From Mytilus edulis (taxonomy: Eukaryota; Mollusca; Bivalvia; Mytilida; Mytilidae), in assembly GCF_963676685.1 (NCBI RefSeq), contig NC_092354.1, positions 39,640,950 through 39,704,949 of the forward strand: 64,000 nt of DNA, given 5' to 3'. Below, piece after piece: positions 1 through 13,000 of this stretch. Both the position numbers and the translations under genes were made by a program. Under the pieces are notes generated by a model, which saw only the letters and a program-made list of their open reading frames with translations, had not been told where the DNA came from and ran no database searches. How positions within the stretch are numbered: the stretch's first letter is position 1; each line of letters starts with the position of its first letter.

Positions 1-390
1 CTCATTTGTTCATCTTTATGACTATGTTGCATTAGTATTTGAGTACGGAGCACACGCCTGACATTGACGTTCGTATAGTGTTAGTGTAAACATGCACAAA
101 CGTAACGATTTTAGTGAGATCTATAAAAGACAAACGACTGATCAGAGGGTATGAAACTGCTGTGATATATGCCGTTTAAAAATTATAATCAACACGAGAG
201 TCATAGATTCTAGTTTTGAATCGTTTATCGAAGTCCATATTTAGGATTGTATCATGAAGCAGATTGTTTTCTTATATGTTGTATCTTTAACTGGGATATA
301 TGCACGTCCGAGGGTATTACCAGCCAAGTAGTCATCGATGTTATGTGGAGAATAAATATCATTGATATATTTATTGTTTATTGCTTTACT

Positions 391-965
391 ATGTAAAAAA
401 GAAGATGTGGTATGATTGCCAATGAGACAACTAACCACAAAAGACCAAAATGACACAGACATTAACAACTATAGGTCACCGTACGGCCTTCAACAATGAG
501 CAAAGCCCATATCGCATAGTCAGCTATAAAAGGCCCCGATATGACAATGTAAAACAATTCAAACGAGAAAACTAACGGCCTTATTTATGTAAAAAAATGA
601 ACGAAAAACAAATATGTAACACATAAAAAAACGACAACCACTGAATATAAATGCTCCTGACTTGGGACAGGCACATACATAAATAATGTGGCGGGGTTAA
701 ACATGTTAGCGGGATCCCAACCCTCCCCCTAACCTGGGACAGTGGTATAACAGTACAACATAAGAACGAACTATAAAAATCAGTTGAAAAAGGCTAAACT
801 CATCAGATGGACAAAAATATAAGTGGACGTGGCCGGGTACTTATACATCCCGACACAAAAAGACACAATGAACAGATCGGAGAGTACTCTGAGTTATCTG
901 ACAGCTAGTTCAAAGCCACTAACAACTAATAAAAAAAATCATGCATCTAAGACTAATATGTTTAC
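391..965 (-). mobile_element. R1 interspersed repeat (3' tail of an RT element), in duplication copy 1
   Basis: The sequence runs from AAAAAAGAAGATGTGGTATG through CACCGTACGGCCTTCAACAA, GGACAGGCACATACATAAAT and CAGATGGACAAAAATA to AATCATGCATCTAAGAC. Near-full copies occur at 15778 and 30385. The copy at 30385 directly adjoins a reverse-transcriptase remnant, which suggests the minus strand is the sense direction. Confidence 0.75.
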
Positions 966-2401
966 TGTATATGAAATGATGAATCATAAGAGTAAACTTG
1001 CACATTGCCTAAGTCGTTAGCTTTGCTGATTGTTGACGGACATACAATGACTTATAGTTCTTCATTTCTGTGTCACTTGGTCTCACGTAGAGAGTTGTCT
1101 CATTGCAAATTATTTTTATATTTAGCGCAGTTTTTCAGAATTGTTGTTATCTAAATAAAGGCAAAAGTCGTATACCACTGTTGAAGATCTCGTATTTGAT
1201 TAAAGTTGTTGTTAACGAAACACGCTTCTTGTTTACTGTTGTTTGTCATTTGATCTTTTTTCCTTTTTTATCCATGACATTGTCAGTTTATTTTTGACTT
1301 AAAATAATCTTTCGTCTCTCATTCTCTACCCCAGGAATAGATTAACTTAGCTATATTTGGCAAAATCTTTCGGAATGTAGGGTCCTCAATGCTCTTCAAC
1401 TTCGTGCTTTGTTTGACCTTTTAATTTTGTTTTATTCGACCGTCATTGGTGACTTTTTTGTAGACAACGTACGACCTCCAGCAAAAAGTTATACCTATAT
1501 AAAGCAATCAGCTATATTAGGCACCTGCATGCAAAATGGGGAACAATTTTAACCTAAAGAAAATAAGCACCTGATTACAGGAAAACATCTTTTAAGACAG
1601 CTACAAACGATAACCACTTAATAACAGGACAGGTCACGGACCCCTGACTTCTAATGGGTTCATTTTGGAGTCTGTTTTGCAAATTTATCATGTCTCATTC
1701 ACTCGCAAACTACATGACTTAGTACTTTGTCGGTAAATGAAACGCAGAATTTAAAACTCAAAACATTCTATAAAATCAATCTTGTGTCCTTATAAAAAAA
1801 TTCCATGTATTTCTTAATTTTTTTTTAGCCAGGAATAGAATTTGACCCCGATTATAAGGTTTACTGTTACAAGATAAAAATGTTTTAAGTTGATTTAAAA
1901 ACATGTGCGAAAGTTAAATAGATCTATCTGTGTAAGTTTTATTCTAAAGCGTTGATCTTTACATACCAAATAAGTCAAGATAAGAGATTTTGGCAAAATT
2001 TGACATTGTCCAATAATCAATGTAAAGTTACTCATTTTCATTGATTGTTTCGTTGAAAATCAAAATGAGTACTATTTTAGACGTCATGAAATAAACACAG
2101 GTACGTAAATGTTCAAGAAAAGGTGTTTCCCCTATCTAATCGCTGTATCAGTTTTGATTCACCGTGATATTGGTCAATAAACCCTAATTTGAAATTTAAG
2201 CTAAAAAAGGGGCAATTTTAGGGCCTTTTCGAACCTACTTTGTGAACACAACATACAGACATGATAGGTAAAAATATTTTTAAAACATTTGGGTACAGCA
2301 ATCAACAATGTGTTATAATCTTAATCGCTATTAAGACAAACAAATATGTAACAAAAAACACAAAATAAAATTGAGAATGGAAATGTGAAAAGCACATAAG
2401 T

Positions 2402-2620
2402 AAAAATGAAAGACAAGAATACAAAAATGTATCATAGCACAATAACACAATAACGGTATGTATCAGTACTGAGTCACGTCATATGTAACAAAGAAAAACA
2501 AAAGGCAAATAGACAAAGCAAACTAGCAAAAATGAAAGACAAGAATACGAAAATCATCATAGAACAATAACACAATGACGGGATGCATAAATACAGAGCC
2601 ACATCAAATGTATACCACCA
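2402..2620 (+). repeat. Tandem duplication, about 126-bp period
   Basis: AAAAATGAAAGACAAGAATA starts at 2402 and at 2528, each followed by ATAACACAAT(A/G)ACGG. Roughly two units are present. Confidence 0.6.
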
Positions 2621-3776
2621 CACACATACTAAACAGTAAAATTAATATTTATAAGTAGTAGTTTCTTCTACTCTTCAAGAGAAACGGAGAAATAAGTTAA
2701 ACGGCAAGTCAAAAATGAAGAAAAAAGTTAACTTTGCCTCAAATATGTTTAATTATCATTCAATTGTGCACATTGTACAGAAAGAAATGTATGAAAAGAA
2801 GATATCAACATTGAAATTGCAAAACTAGTCATTTAAAGCGTCTCAATGTTTGTATATATTTGAATGGAACGAAAAAATGGACTATGTCAAAATGGAAGGA
2901 CTCCGTTTTCTCTTTGTATAGGACCCGGAAAACGACAGCTTTATAAAAAGCAACGTTATATTAAAAAAAAGATGTTGTATGATTGCCAATGAGACAAATC
3001 TACACAAGAGACCTGTATCTGAACATTTTCCGTCAAACGAAATTCAATATTTATTTTAATGTAAAGCAAGCATGTCGTGTTGAAATCTATTTAAAAGGGA
3101 ATCTTTCGAAATAAGTAATTAATCGTGCATGTAACCCCACCTTGATTGATTGGAATATTTATTAAGAAAATCGCATTCAAATGTGTGTCATTCAATTTAC
3201 AAGGCCGAACAGTTTTTATACACTATATGAACACTTGGATTTACATAATTCATAATTTAAGAAAAAAAGTATTCGTTTCTCTGTATTTCGCCGTAAAAGT
3301 TTTCGTTTTTTTTCAAAGCAAAATTATTTTTATATTTTGTCAATAAGCAGGAATTCAAGTGTTTACGGAATCAAATAAACGATAAGTTGTCCTCTTAATG
3401 AAATCGTTTTCCAACAAGGCATCACACTCCTGTTGAACGATTTATTTTAATTTACTTTATACGGTTTTGCAATTTTTCAATGACAAAACCGGATCATGCT
3501 TTGATAGATTTAGGGAAGAAACCGGGTCATACACTTTGACCGGGTCTTTCAATGTTGACATGGACCATTATTTCGTACCCTGAACATAATTACAAATATT
3601 GAGATGCACAAAAAGTTTAGTTTTGCAATTTTCCGTCTTAAAATTTTTCTGTCTTTAACTTTCTAGCTTTAGTACAGTTTTCATTTGGGGACACTCACAC
3701 GAATAAAAATGAAAGCTAATGATGTATAAAAACCTAATACGTTCTAAACAATATGACTTTGATAGTCAAGATATTA

Positions 3777-3782
3777 TTTATT
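3777..3782 (-). terminator. Putative polyadenylation signal of gene A
   Basis: The minus strand reads AATAAA about 85 nt after the gene A stop codon. The equivalent position in duplication copy 3 is mutated. Confidence 0.5.
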
Positions 3783-3866
3783 TTATGGATTGTTAATGTA
3801 GGTAGTGTCCTAAGCAAGAAAAAGATAACATACATCTGATTATGTTAATTAATGTCAAGCTCCAAT

Positions 3867-4087
3867 CTACTTCTCACATACATATTGCAACAACGATGTG
3901 CAAGAAACATCGTTCCATCGGTACGAAAAGGATTTCAACAACTCTGCACAATCCTGATTTCTATAATTATTAGGCTGGTTATTGCCCCAGTTCGTGAAAT
4001 CTACAAATGTGTCATCATAAATCCATCGCCATGTTCCTTCTTGGACAATATCATGTGCACCAATTCTCAGTTTATCAATGTTTTTCT
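3867..4087 (-). CDS. Gene A exon 6: CTLD C-terminal part with QPN and WND
   Basis: This 221-nt terminal exon starts after CTTTCAG and ends at TAG. It holds IGAHDIVQEGTWRWIYDD, F-T-N-W, Q-P-N-N, D-C-A-E, R-W-N-D, C-T and QYVCEK. Q-P-N differs from both classical triplets (EPN for mannose type, QPD for galactose type), so sugar preference cannot be assigned. It lies inside segmental duplication copy 1. Confidence 0.88.
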
Positions 4088-7000
4088 CTGAAAGATAACA
4101 TAGATTGATTTTTCTAAAAACAATGAGCTGCAAAGATTTGATGCATTTGAAATATCACATAGTTCCGTAATAAAAACTGTATGTACTACTTCTTGTGATA
4201 GTTTTTGAATAATTCGATAAATCATGGTATTTATTAACTGGATATTCACGGGTGTATCACTATTTGTTCCGATGATATAAGATTTGACCAAAATCAGCCA
4301 GTATAAAACATGCATAACTTATATAACAAGGTTCCGTTTTGAAGACCGTACTTTGACCTTTAATGGTTTACTTTTTTCAAATTGTGACTTGGATAGAGGG
4401 TTGTCTCATTGGCACTCATACCACATCTTCTTATATCTATATCGTGAGCCTACAATTCAGACGTTGACGTTTGGTGCTGTAAATCATGCTTGTTTTATTT
4501 GTTACTTTGTATCTTCCTATTATCTTGAAAATTATAATTGAACCCGTAACCAGCAAAATTGATCAGCAACACTATGTATCCAACTAATGTACGAGACTGA
4601 ATATACCAATCGGGTTCTTCTAATTGAAAAAAATAAATAAATAAATAAACATTATTCTTGTCATGCTCTCGAGATCGCTTCATCCGAAGCATGGACAATT
4701 AAGTAAACCAAAGTGTTTTCATGATCTCCAGAGTATATGAATTACTTTTTTTTATTATCCTTAGTAATCGCCATGATTGAAAATATAACAAAGGAATAAG
4801 GTAAATAATAAAGAAATATAAACAGTCACGATCGATTGAATGAAAGGATGCAACAGCAGTTCAAGGAATAAAATATCCAAAAGTCATCCAGCGGTTTACA
4901 CACACTCTTCTAAATCAGATACACAATATACCAAGTTATACATCGATCGTTACGAGTGTATACTCACCAATCATAACATTTTGCAGCCAGATATTTTCAG
5001 ATGCATCATCTATTTTAACCAAGTGAGAACCTTTCCTCTGGCAATCAGTCTGAAACGATAAAGTCGCCTCGATATGTGTGTCATCTGTTTATCAAAATTG
5101 CCACATCAAAGTTTACACTTGCACTATATTTTACGTATTACACAAGAGATCTTCCAAAATCATTTAAGGAAATATGTAGGCATAATTTAAGGTACATGCA
5201 CAGCACATCCAGATGATGGACGTTTTCAGTCTTAAAATTATGACTTTTTAATAATATGGTATAATTCTTTTTGTAAAAGCACTATTTGTTATACACATAT
5301 GAATCATTGTAATGAGAAAAAATAGAAATCAACAAAAAAAGCGTAATTGAAATATTACGATAGTGGTATCATATTTGGTAAGAATTGTAAAGATACCCGT
5401 AACTTTGTTAATATGCTAGAAATTTAAGCATGTGCATATTCAAGTTAAGATAAATCAACAATTTATCAGTTGCTCTAATCAAAAATATCAATTGGCCTGG
5501 AGAACGATGCATTGCTATAGAAAACCGTAAATGTGTACGGTAAATGTGTTTGGTAACGTTCAAAATAGATTAGGAAATGTGCTAATACCTTCATTGAGAC
5601 AAAAAGACATTATATTTTAAAAAGTTTGATATCAATATTCATTACAAATACTGAAACGCTTGCTAAACACTTTAAACGTATTATGATTTTCATAGGCAGC
5701 AGTTCATTGTTTCAATCGAGCACATGTTTTCGATTAAGAAATGAAAACAATTTGTGCTTGAATTGCAAAAAGACTATTTAAAAAAAAACGCATTTCTAAT
5801 ATGCCAATGATTGAATAAAAATCTGATAATTTCATATAAAACTATTTTCACTTGTTACAAAAACGTAAAAAGAGTAAATACACAACAATATTATCATTAA
5901 AAATAATGCACGATTGTCACCTCCTTAAATAATTACAAATGTTTGTACATATATGCAAGTTATGAGATATGTTTAAAAGTATTTTGGCTTTGAAGGAAGC
6001 ACGGTAGTATTTACCCTTCGGAAACTGTGTTGCTTTTTATGTACATTATTTAGGTCAATGTATCAGAGCACTCTAAAAAAACAGGTTCTACTGAGCATAT
6101 TTTTCCCAAGCTTTGGGCTGAACCAGGTGTAGAAAAATATGAAATATTTTTACATATAGATGTTTTATTATGTTTTTATGTTGTATTCAGTGCATGATAA
6201 AATACATAGAAACACTACTGGGGCTAATACAGATACATATTCAAATTTGTTTCTGAATATCATAATAAAAGTATTTCAGTTAACTGTGTATATAAGTTCT
6301 GTTCATTGAAAGAATGTGGTGAACATTTTTTATAGGCTATGCTTATCCGTATGACCCAGTAAGTACTACCATGCCACCTTGAACTAATCAGTTTCGTAGA
6401 GAAAATTATGGAACCGATCATTTAATGTTGGTGTATGTGTGTGTGCTAAACAGGCGGTGGCGAGTGGTATCATTTGGTTTCAAATGACCTGAAAACAGAC
6501 AATTGTCCATCTTTGGACTAAAAAATACTTGTTTCAAAATCATTAACTGTAATAAATGCAAGGATTGTCAGATTTTTTCCAGGCAATCCGGCTTCATTCA
6601 CCAATAAAAAATTGAGCACAAAGAAGTAGCCAAAAGTTCTTCGAGTGTCGTATAAACACGAATCAATGAATCAATCAACCAATTAATACGCTAATAAGCG
6701 TGTTGTAGGTATGACATATGTGAAGAACACATAGGTGATCAAAATCGTAATTAATTTACACCTTGCTGAAATTTCATTTAGTTTCGCAGACTAATACAAC
6801 TTGCATAGCTTAACATCTAATTCCTCAACGTAATTTTTATACATGTTAAGTAGGGCTATGTACTGTTCATATTATCGTTACTCAAAGTAGTGTAAAATTT
6901 TCTACCATATGCCACTTACCTCAGAATCTTCCCACGTTTTTTTATCAGGTCCGATGTAATAACAATGGCCACCAAATACTATCCATCCGTTCTCACATTG

Positions 7001-10000
7001 TATTTCTGAGAAGAAACAAATATATAATACCATACCTTAACTGAATTTTCATTCTGGTATAATACATATAACAAGTTCATTTAATGTTTTGCCCGGAATA
7101 TCTAAACTATATTTCACACATTACAGGTATCTACTTATCAGATGGAGAGGTTTTGGATATTTATCAGTATACCAGACAATACCTTACAATCTAATTTTGG
7201 ATGTAACGCGTCTCCTGATTGGCTGACAATGTTTTGTCGATCAGCTCATATACATTATTTTCTCATGTGACCGTGACGTCGTCAACGTTTTTCATTATTT
7301 AATTCGGCTTAAAATGAAATTGAGAATTAAATTATAAGGAATATTTTTTCTGTCTATTCGAAATAACATCAAAAATTTGGTGCACACTTTAAAATTACCC
7401 TAAAATAAAATAAATATTACAGTCAATCCTTAAATAACAAATGCAATTACAGAATTAACTCTGAAGGATCAAGAGATTGACGTACTTGAACCTGCATTTC
7501 TATCACCTTTGGTATCGTAACTTCATTTCTGTCGACGACCACGTGATAACATCTGATTTTGTCAGGTGTTATGGACCTCCCCCTTTTTGGATTAAATTGT
7601 AGTTCGGTATTTTCGTCACGTGATTTTCGATACATTTCACATATATTCGGTGACAGAACAATTTGTTTTGCCCTCCCTCTTTATCAAAAATACATTATGC
7701 CAATGTTGTTGATTTCGTGCTATTTTTGTTTGCTACCTTTATTTGTCTTTTCTAGATCAATTGTTGAGACTAAAATATCGGTAAAAAATGTCAGCTAAAT
7801 TTATAGAGTAAATGTCTTACCACAGATAAATATAGATTTCCATTTTCCTGTTTCACAACAGACAGCAAAAGGTTTCCCAGATATTTTCATTCCTTTCATA
7901 CACTTATACATAATGCCGTGGCCCAGGTCTCTTGAAAGTCCAAATGGTTCATTCAATAGAGCATTGGGGACATTAGGATTTCCGATACAATCTAAAATTC
8001 ATTTCTTTAATTAATGAATTAACTTTATTATCACAAATAGACTAACACAACATGTATGAACAAAGATATACATAGTGGCATATTCCCAGCAAGGAAGTTT
8101 CAAATCAAAAACAACATTGGAGAATATAATGGTATACAATTGGGTTTAACATGCATACATATCTTATAAAGAGGGAATTTTGATTCGATTTTGAATATCT
8201 AACTGTGGTGTTCAGATTGATCGACCAAAACAGACATTTATTAGTAAGCCTATAATCGGGATCCAGGGAATCATTATTTGTTAAATTCTTCTTACGAGTG
8301 GAGTGGTTTTTAAATGACATGTACTTTTTTAAGTTCATGTGTTCCTTTAAATATTTTTTAAAAGCATATACAATTTGCAATATTTCTTGTAATTTTGTTA
8401 GGTAAATATAATATTTGTAAGCAAAAAAATCTTATTTCTTACAAAGTTAAAATTGATATTTTCAAAGTTACTAAGTAGAATAATCTTAATTTTCACAAAG
8501 GCAGTTTAATATTTGTCAGTTTCAAAATGCAGTTGTTTAGTTCATGCCAGAAAATGGAGACAATATGATGTGCTATGATCTCTTGTTCTTCTTTGCACAA
8601 TTTACATATATTGCTACTATTAATTTTCATCTTGTAAAGTAGTGTATTAGTTTCACAGATGATATCAGATACGTTCCTTATGTCGTAACTACAATACCCT
8701 TCCCTTTTCATGAATGTGACCTACCGAATAAGACTATTTACCGGATTTGTAATTACATGAGCAACTAGACAGGTATCACATGTGGAGCAGGATCTGCTTA
8801 CCCTTCCGGAGCACCTGAGATCACCCCCAGTTATTGATGGGGTTCATGTTGCTTAGTATTTAGTTTTCTATGTTGTGTCATCTGTACTATTGTTTGTCTG
8901 TTTGTCTTCTTTTTTTTGGCCCATGGCGTTGTCTGTTTGTTTTCGATCTATGAGTTTGACTGTCCCTCTGGTATCTTTCGTTCCTCTTTTGCATTTAATA
9001 CTTTTAACAGGTCATTTGGACCTTTCTTTGATGCAAAGAAAATACGTATATTGAAAGGTAACATTGCCTGATTTTGCATATTCATTTACTTGTACATGGT
9101 ATACGATGATCATATGAACACATAATCTATATTTATGGCAAGCCGTTCTCCATAAAAATGTGTTTACGAAATTTGTATAACATGTTTAAACAATTAAACA
9201 CTAAGATTTCAAAAGTGCAAACTGATAATATTTAAACTGAAAAATACACACTGAGAATTGAAAAATACGCTATCAAAATTGAAAAATACACACTGATAAT
9301 GGAAAATAACAGACAATGAATTGACAATTACACAGAGATTAACTTAACAGAAAAACAAACACTGAAAATTGGAAACTAACACTACAAACTGCTCAGAGTC
9401 TGAATTGACCAGTTTTTGTGCTCGACCAGTAAAATCGAGCACACATTTTACTCGACTAGTCTCGACATTTTCTCGACTGTACTTAACTGTACTTAAGTGT
9501 ACTCGACTAGGTCTCGACTTTACTTAATTAGTCTGATTCAGTACTTGATGATCTTTGTGTAGTCTGAAATGGTCTTGACCAAGGCTCGACCTGTCTCGAC
9601 CTGTCTTGACTAGTCTCGACCTGTCTCAACTAGTCTTGACCTTCAAGTTTAGTTTTGACTGGTGTAAATCAGCCCATCTAACTAAATTAAATATTGATAT
9701 TACAAAATTCAAGCTTATAAGGTAGTTTGATTTATTGCTGTGAAATGAAAGAATTTAATTTTACAATATGTAAAAATAAAAATTATTATATAAAAATTCA
9801 GATAGGCATCTTTAATTTTTTTAATAACTTTTTAAAATCAACTTGGATTTTCATCAAACTATGCAGCTATCTTAGATATATATCAAGCTTACTGAATCCC
9901 ATTTCATTTAGTTTTTTGTTGTATTGCTGTAAAATTTAAGAATTAAAGTAATCTTGGTAAAAAAAAAGCTAGGATTTGCAATTCGACCAAAATAGAGATA

Positions 10001-13000
10001 GAACACTTTAATCTTTTTAATAACTTTTTCAAATCAACTTTGATTTTCATCAAACTATGCAGCTATCTTACATATATATCAAGCTTACTGAATCCCATTT
10101 CATTTAGTTTTTTGTTGATTTGCTGTAAAATTTAAGAATTAAAGTAATCTTGGTAAAAAAAGCTAGGACTTGCAATTCGGACAAAATAGAGATAGTACAC
10201 TTTAATTTTTTTTATAACTTTTTCAAATCAACTTGGATTTTCATCAAACTATGCAGCTATCTTAGATATATATCAAGCTTACTGAATCCCATTTCATTTA
10301 GTTTTTTGTTGTATTGCTGTAAAATTTAAGAATTAAAGTAATAGTAAACGTGATAGATCTCTGTAATCTTTTTTAAACTGTTTTTAAACTTACATGCTAA
10401 TTCACATGTTGTTTTATCTTCTATCAAAACACATTTGTGTCCTTCTGCACAATTGTGTCTTGCACATTTGCCTATTAGGGCCTGAAATGAATAAATAATT
10501 AAAAGTGTCAAAACAAGTTGTTCTTCTTATTCCGTGTCCGTCCGAATTTGTTCTTTCTTAAAGGTGATTGCAATGCAGAAAATCCTGTAATAGTTTTAAT
10601 GACAGGTACATTAGTTTACTGACGCCGACTAATTATATTTGTCTTACCTGGTATGAATTTGCATGTAAGAGAGTTGATGCACATGTAGGATGAATCGCTT
10701 TAGCAAATATACAAGTGCTGTGGATTTATTCGTTGGATACCAATTTTCGTTGGTTTCTTGGGCACAGACGAACATTAATTCAAATGTACAACAAATTACA
10801 TTTCTTATATAGACTTTGTATGCAGAGATTTGCAAGACAACGAAATCAAAAATCCCAAGAAATGCATGTTTTCCGCAATCTACGAAAATTGATACACACG
10901 AAAATACACGAATCCACAGTAGATTTACTAGATTGCAAATTAGAAAAAAGATTTTACAATTGACGCCCTTTTTATCTATCTTGTTTATTAATTTAAAATT
11001 AGGGAAAATAAAGCTAGTAATTTTGCCCGTTTTTGAGATACAATCAAATTAAAATTGGGAATGATCGTAAGTGAAAAATAATGAAGATGCCGCTTGATTT
11101 CTGATACAAAATGAATGGAAGAAATGTTGTTTGTCTGTGAGACAAATATGATAGTAATGCATGTAGCAAATTATACAATTTTGTTTCAAAGAATGAATTA
11201 AAAGATGGATAGACAACAGTATTTTGCTGGATAAGTTAATACAGTCAAATTCAGATTCATTAAGGAGCAAGAAATATATCTGTTCAGCTTAAGCAAGGGA
11301 AAACAAAATTAACACATTGGATCGTTTTGAAACTACTAAGCATATATTATACTTCACTTCGGTGTACTCAAATATCGTTATAAATGTGATTTGTAGTTTC
11401 ATTGTTATAATTGTTATTCCAATTGATTTACCATAAACTTCTACTTTAAAAAATCATTTATAGGATTAAACACATTTTTTCTAGAGGTTATTGATGTGTA
11501 AACCTGGGCGATTTTCTCGGTTTACACATCAATAACCTCTATAAAAAAATTGTTTAATCCTTATAATTCTTAAGCCAAATATTCCCGATTTTTTATTATT
11601 TTTTGTTGTTGTTGGAATGGCTACTATAATAACCATCAAATGACAATTGATAGATCGGAACTAAGAAGTTGGCTGCCATATTGGCTTTCTAAAATCCAAA
11701 AATGTTCGATAAATGCAACAGAATTTAAAATGAAAAAGCACTACCTCAAAAACTTCATTTTAATATATTATCCGAATGTAAAGCGTACAAGTAACGAAAT
11801 GATCTTTCCCTTGAACGTTTATTAGTGACGTCGTGTTTTGCAATGACGTAAATTCGTTTAATCATGCATATAATTTCGCGGAATTTTATTTAAGCTTTAA
11901 TTTTGTACATTTTCGAAGCTTTATCGCATTAATTTATATGCATTAGAATAGAAACAACTGTCATGTATTTGTTTTTTAATCTCTATTAGCTGAAAATCTA
12001 GGGATTCCTGCATGTATATGTATCACGCATGAATAGATCACAGGGAAGGTTACGAAAGTAGTTTCGGAATCAAGTATTTATAGATATGCAAATCATATAA
12101 GAATTATATTTCCATGTTGTCTTTATTTGGCCATGACATAGTAGCACCCAAAGGGAACAGTAAAACTCTCTTAAACTACACTTGCCGGACTCAAATCAGT
12201 TTTCAGCCAATATTGTATATCAGTTGCTCGGTATAGTTAAGACAAAATGAAACGAAAGGCTAGGGAGGTTACTAAGTATTAACAACAGGTCAAGTTTCCA
12301 TAATATACCATGTTTACACGATACTCCATAGGAAGAAACCGACCTATGGTTCAAAGTAAATTGATTCGATACTCTTACCTTTTGTTTGTAAGTTTGCAGT
12401 CATTTTAATTGATTTATATTAATCTCTAGTTTTTTATACATGCATTTTCAGACAATAGGAACATTATATTTGATGATCGGATGAATGGCTGTTAAATGTG
12501 CAGTGGCAAACTAAATGCATATTCAAGACAATAATTATTTTGAAGCCAAATGCTGCAGGTGCAATGCTGATCTTTGTTATCCTTAAAAACACTTAAGCTT
12601 TCAAAGGTGTACTGTATTGCTTTGAGTTACCTGGTTGCCTGTAATCAGAAAGATAAAAAAAATATATTCATCTTTTCTGTTGTATGGACTTCTAAGTAAT
12701 TAGTGAAACTTTGTATATCCTAAATGCTTTGTACATATTTACCCTAGACCACGAACTTATATTCGATGAAAAACATCCGTGTTCCTGTACCAGTTTTACA
12801 TCCGAGTTTAGATTTCCATTTATATCACACATTTTCCAGCCACGTCTATAACTAACATGAAAGCAAGTTGATGTTTTCATACATTCTTTAAGACATGTTA
12901 GAAAACTTACTTTCAGTAATCTACGAAGTGCAGCGTTGCGGTAACATTGTCCGTAAATTATCTCCCCTGGTTTAGATATTTGAGAATTTTGACAGTCAAT

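Larger units (their letters stand above)
1..5640 (+). repeat. Segmental duplication copy 1 (contains gene A exons 5-6)
   Basis: The sequence CTCATTTGTTCATC at position 1 recurs at about 48820 and 56477. Near-identical sequence then runs in parallel with 56477-61326, including the CTLD exons on the minus strand. The left end is cut by the window edge. Relative to copy 3 it has an extra block at about 2917-3478. Confidence 0.85.

Noticed and set aside
7447-7798. Small open frames on both strands between gene A exons 3 and 4
   Set aside because: They lie in an intron, have no motif and overlap each other on opposite strands.
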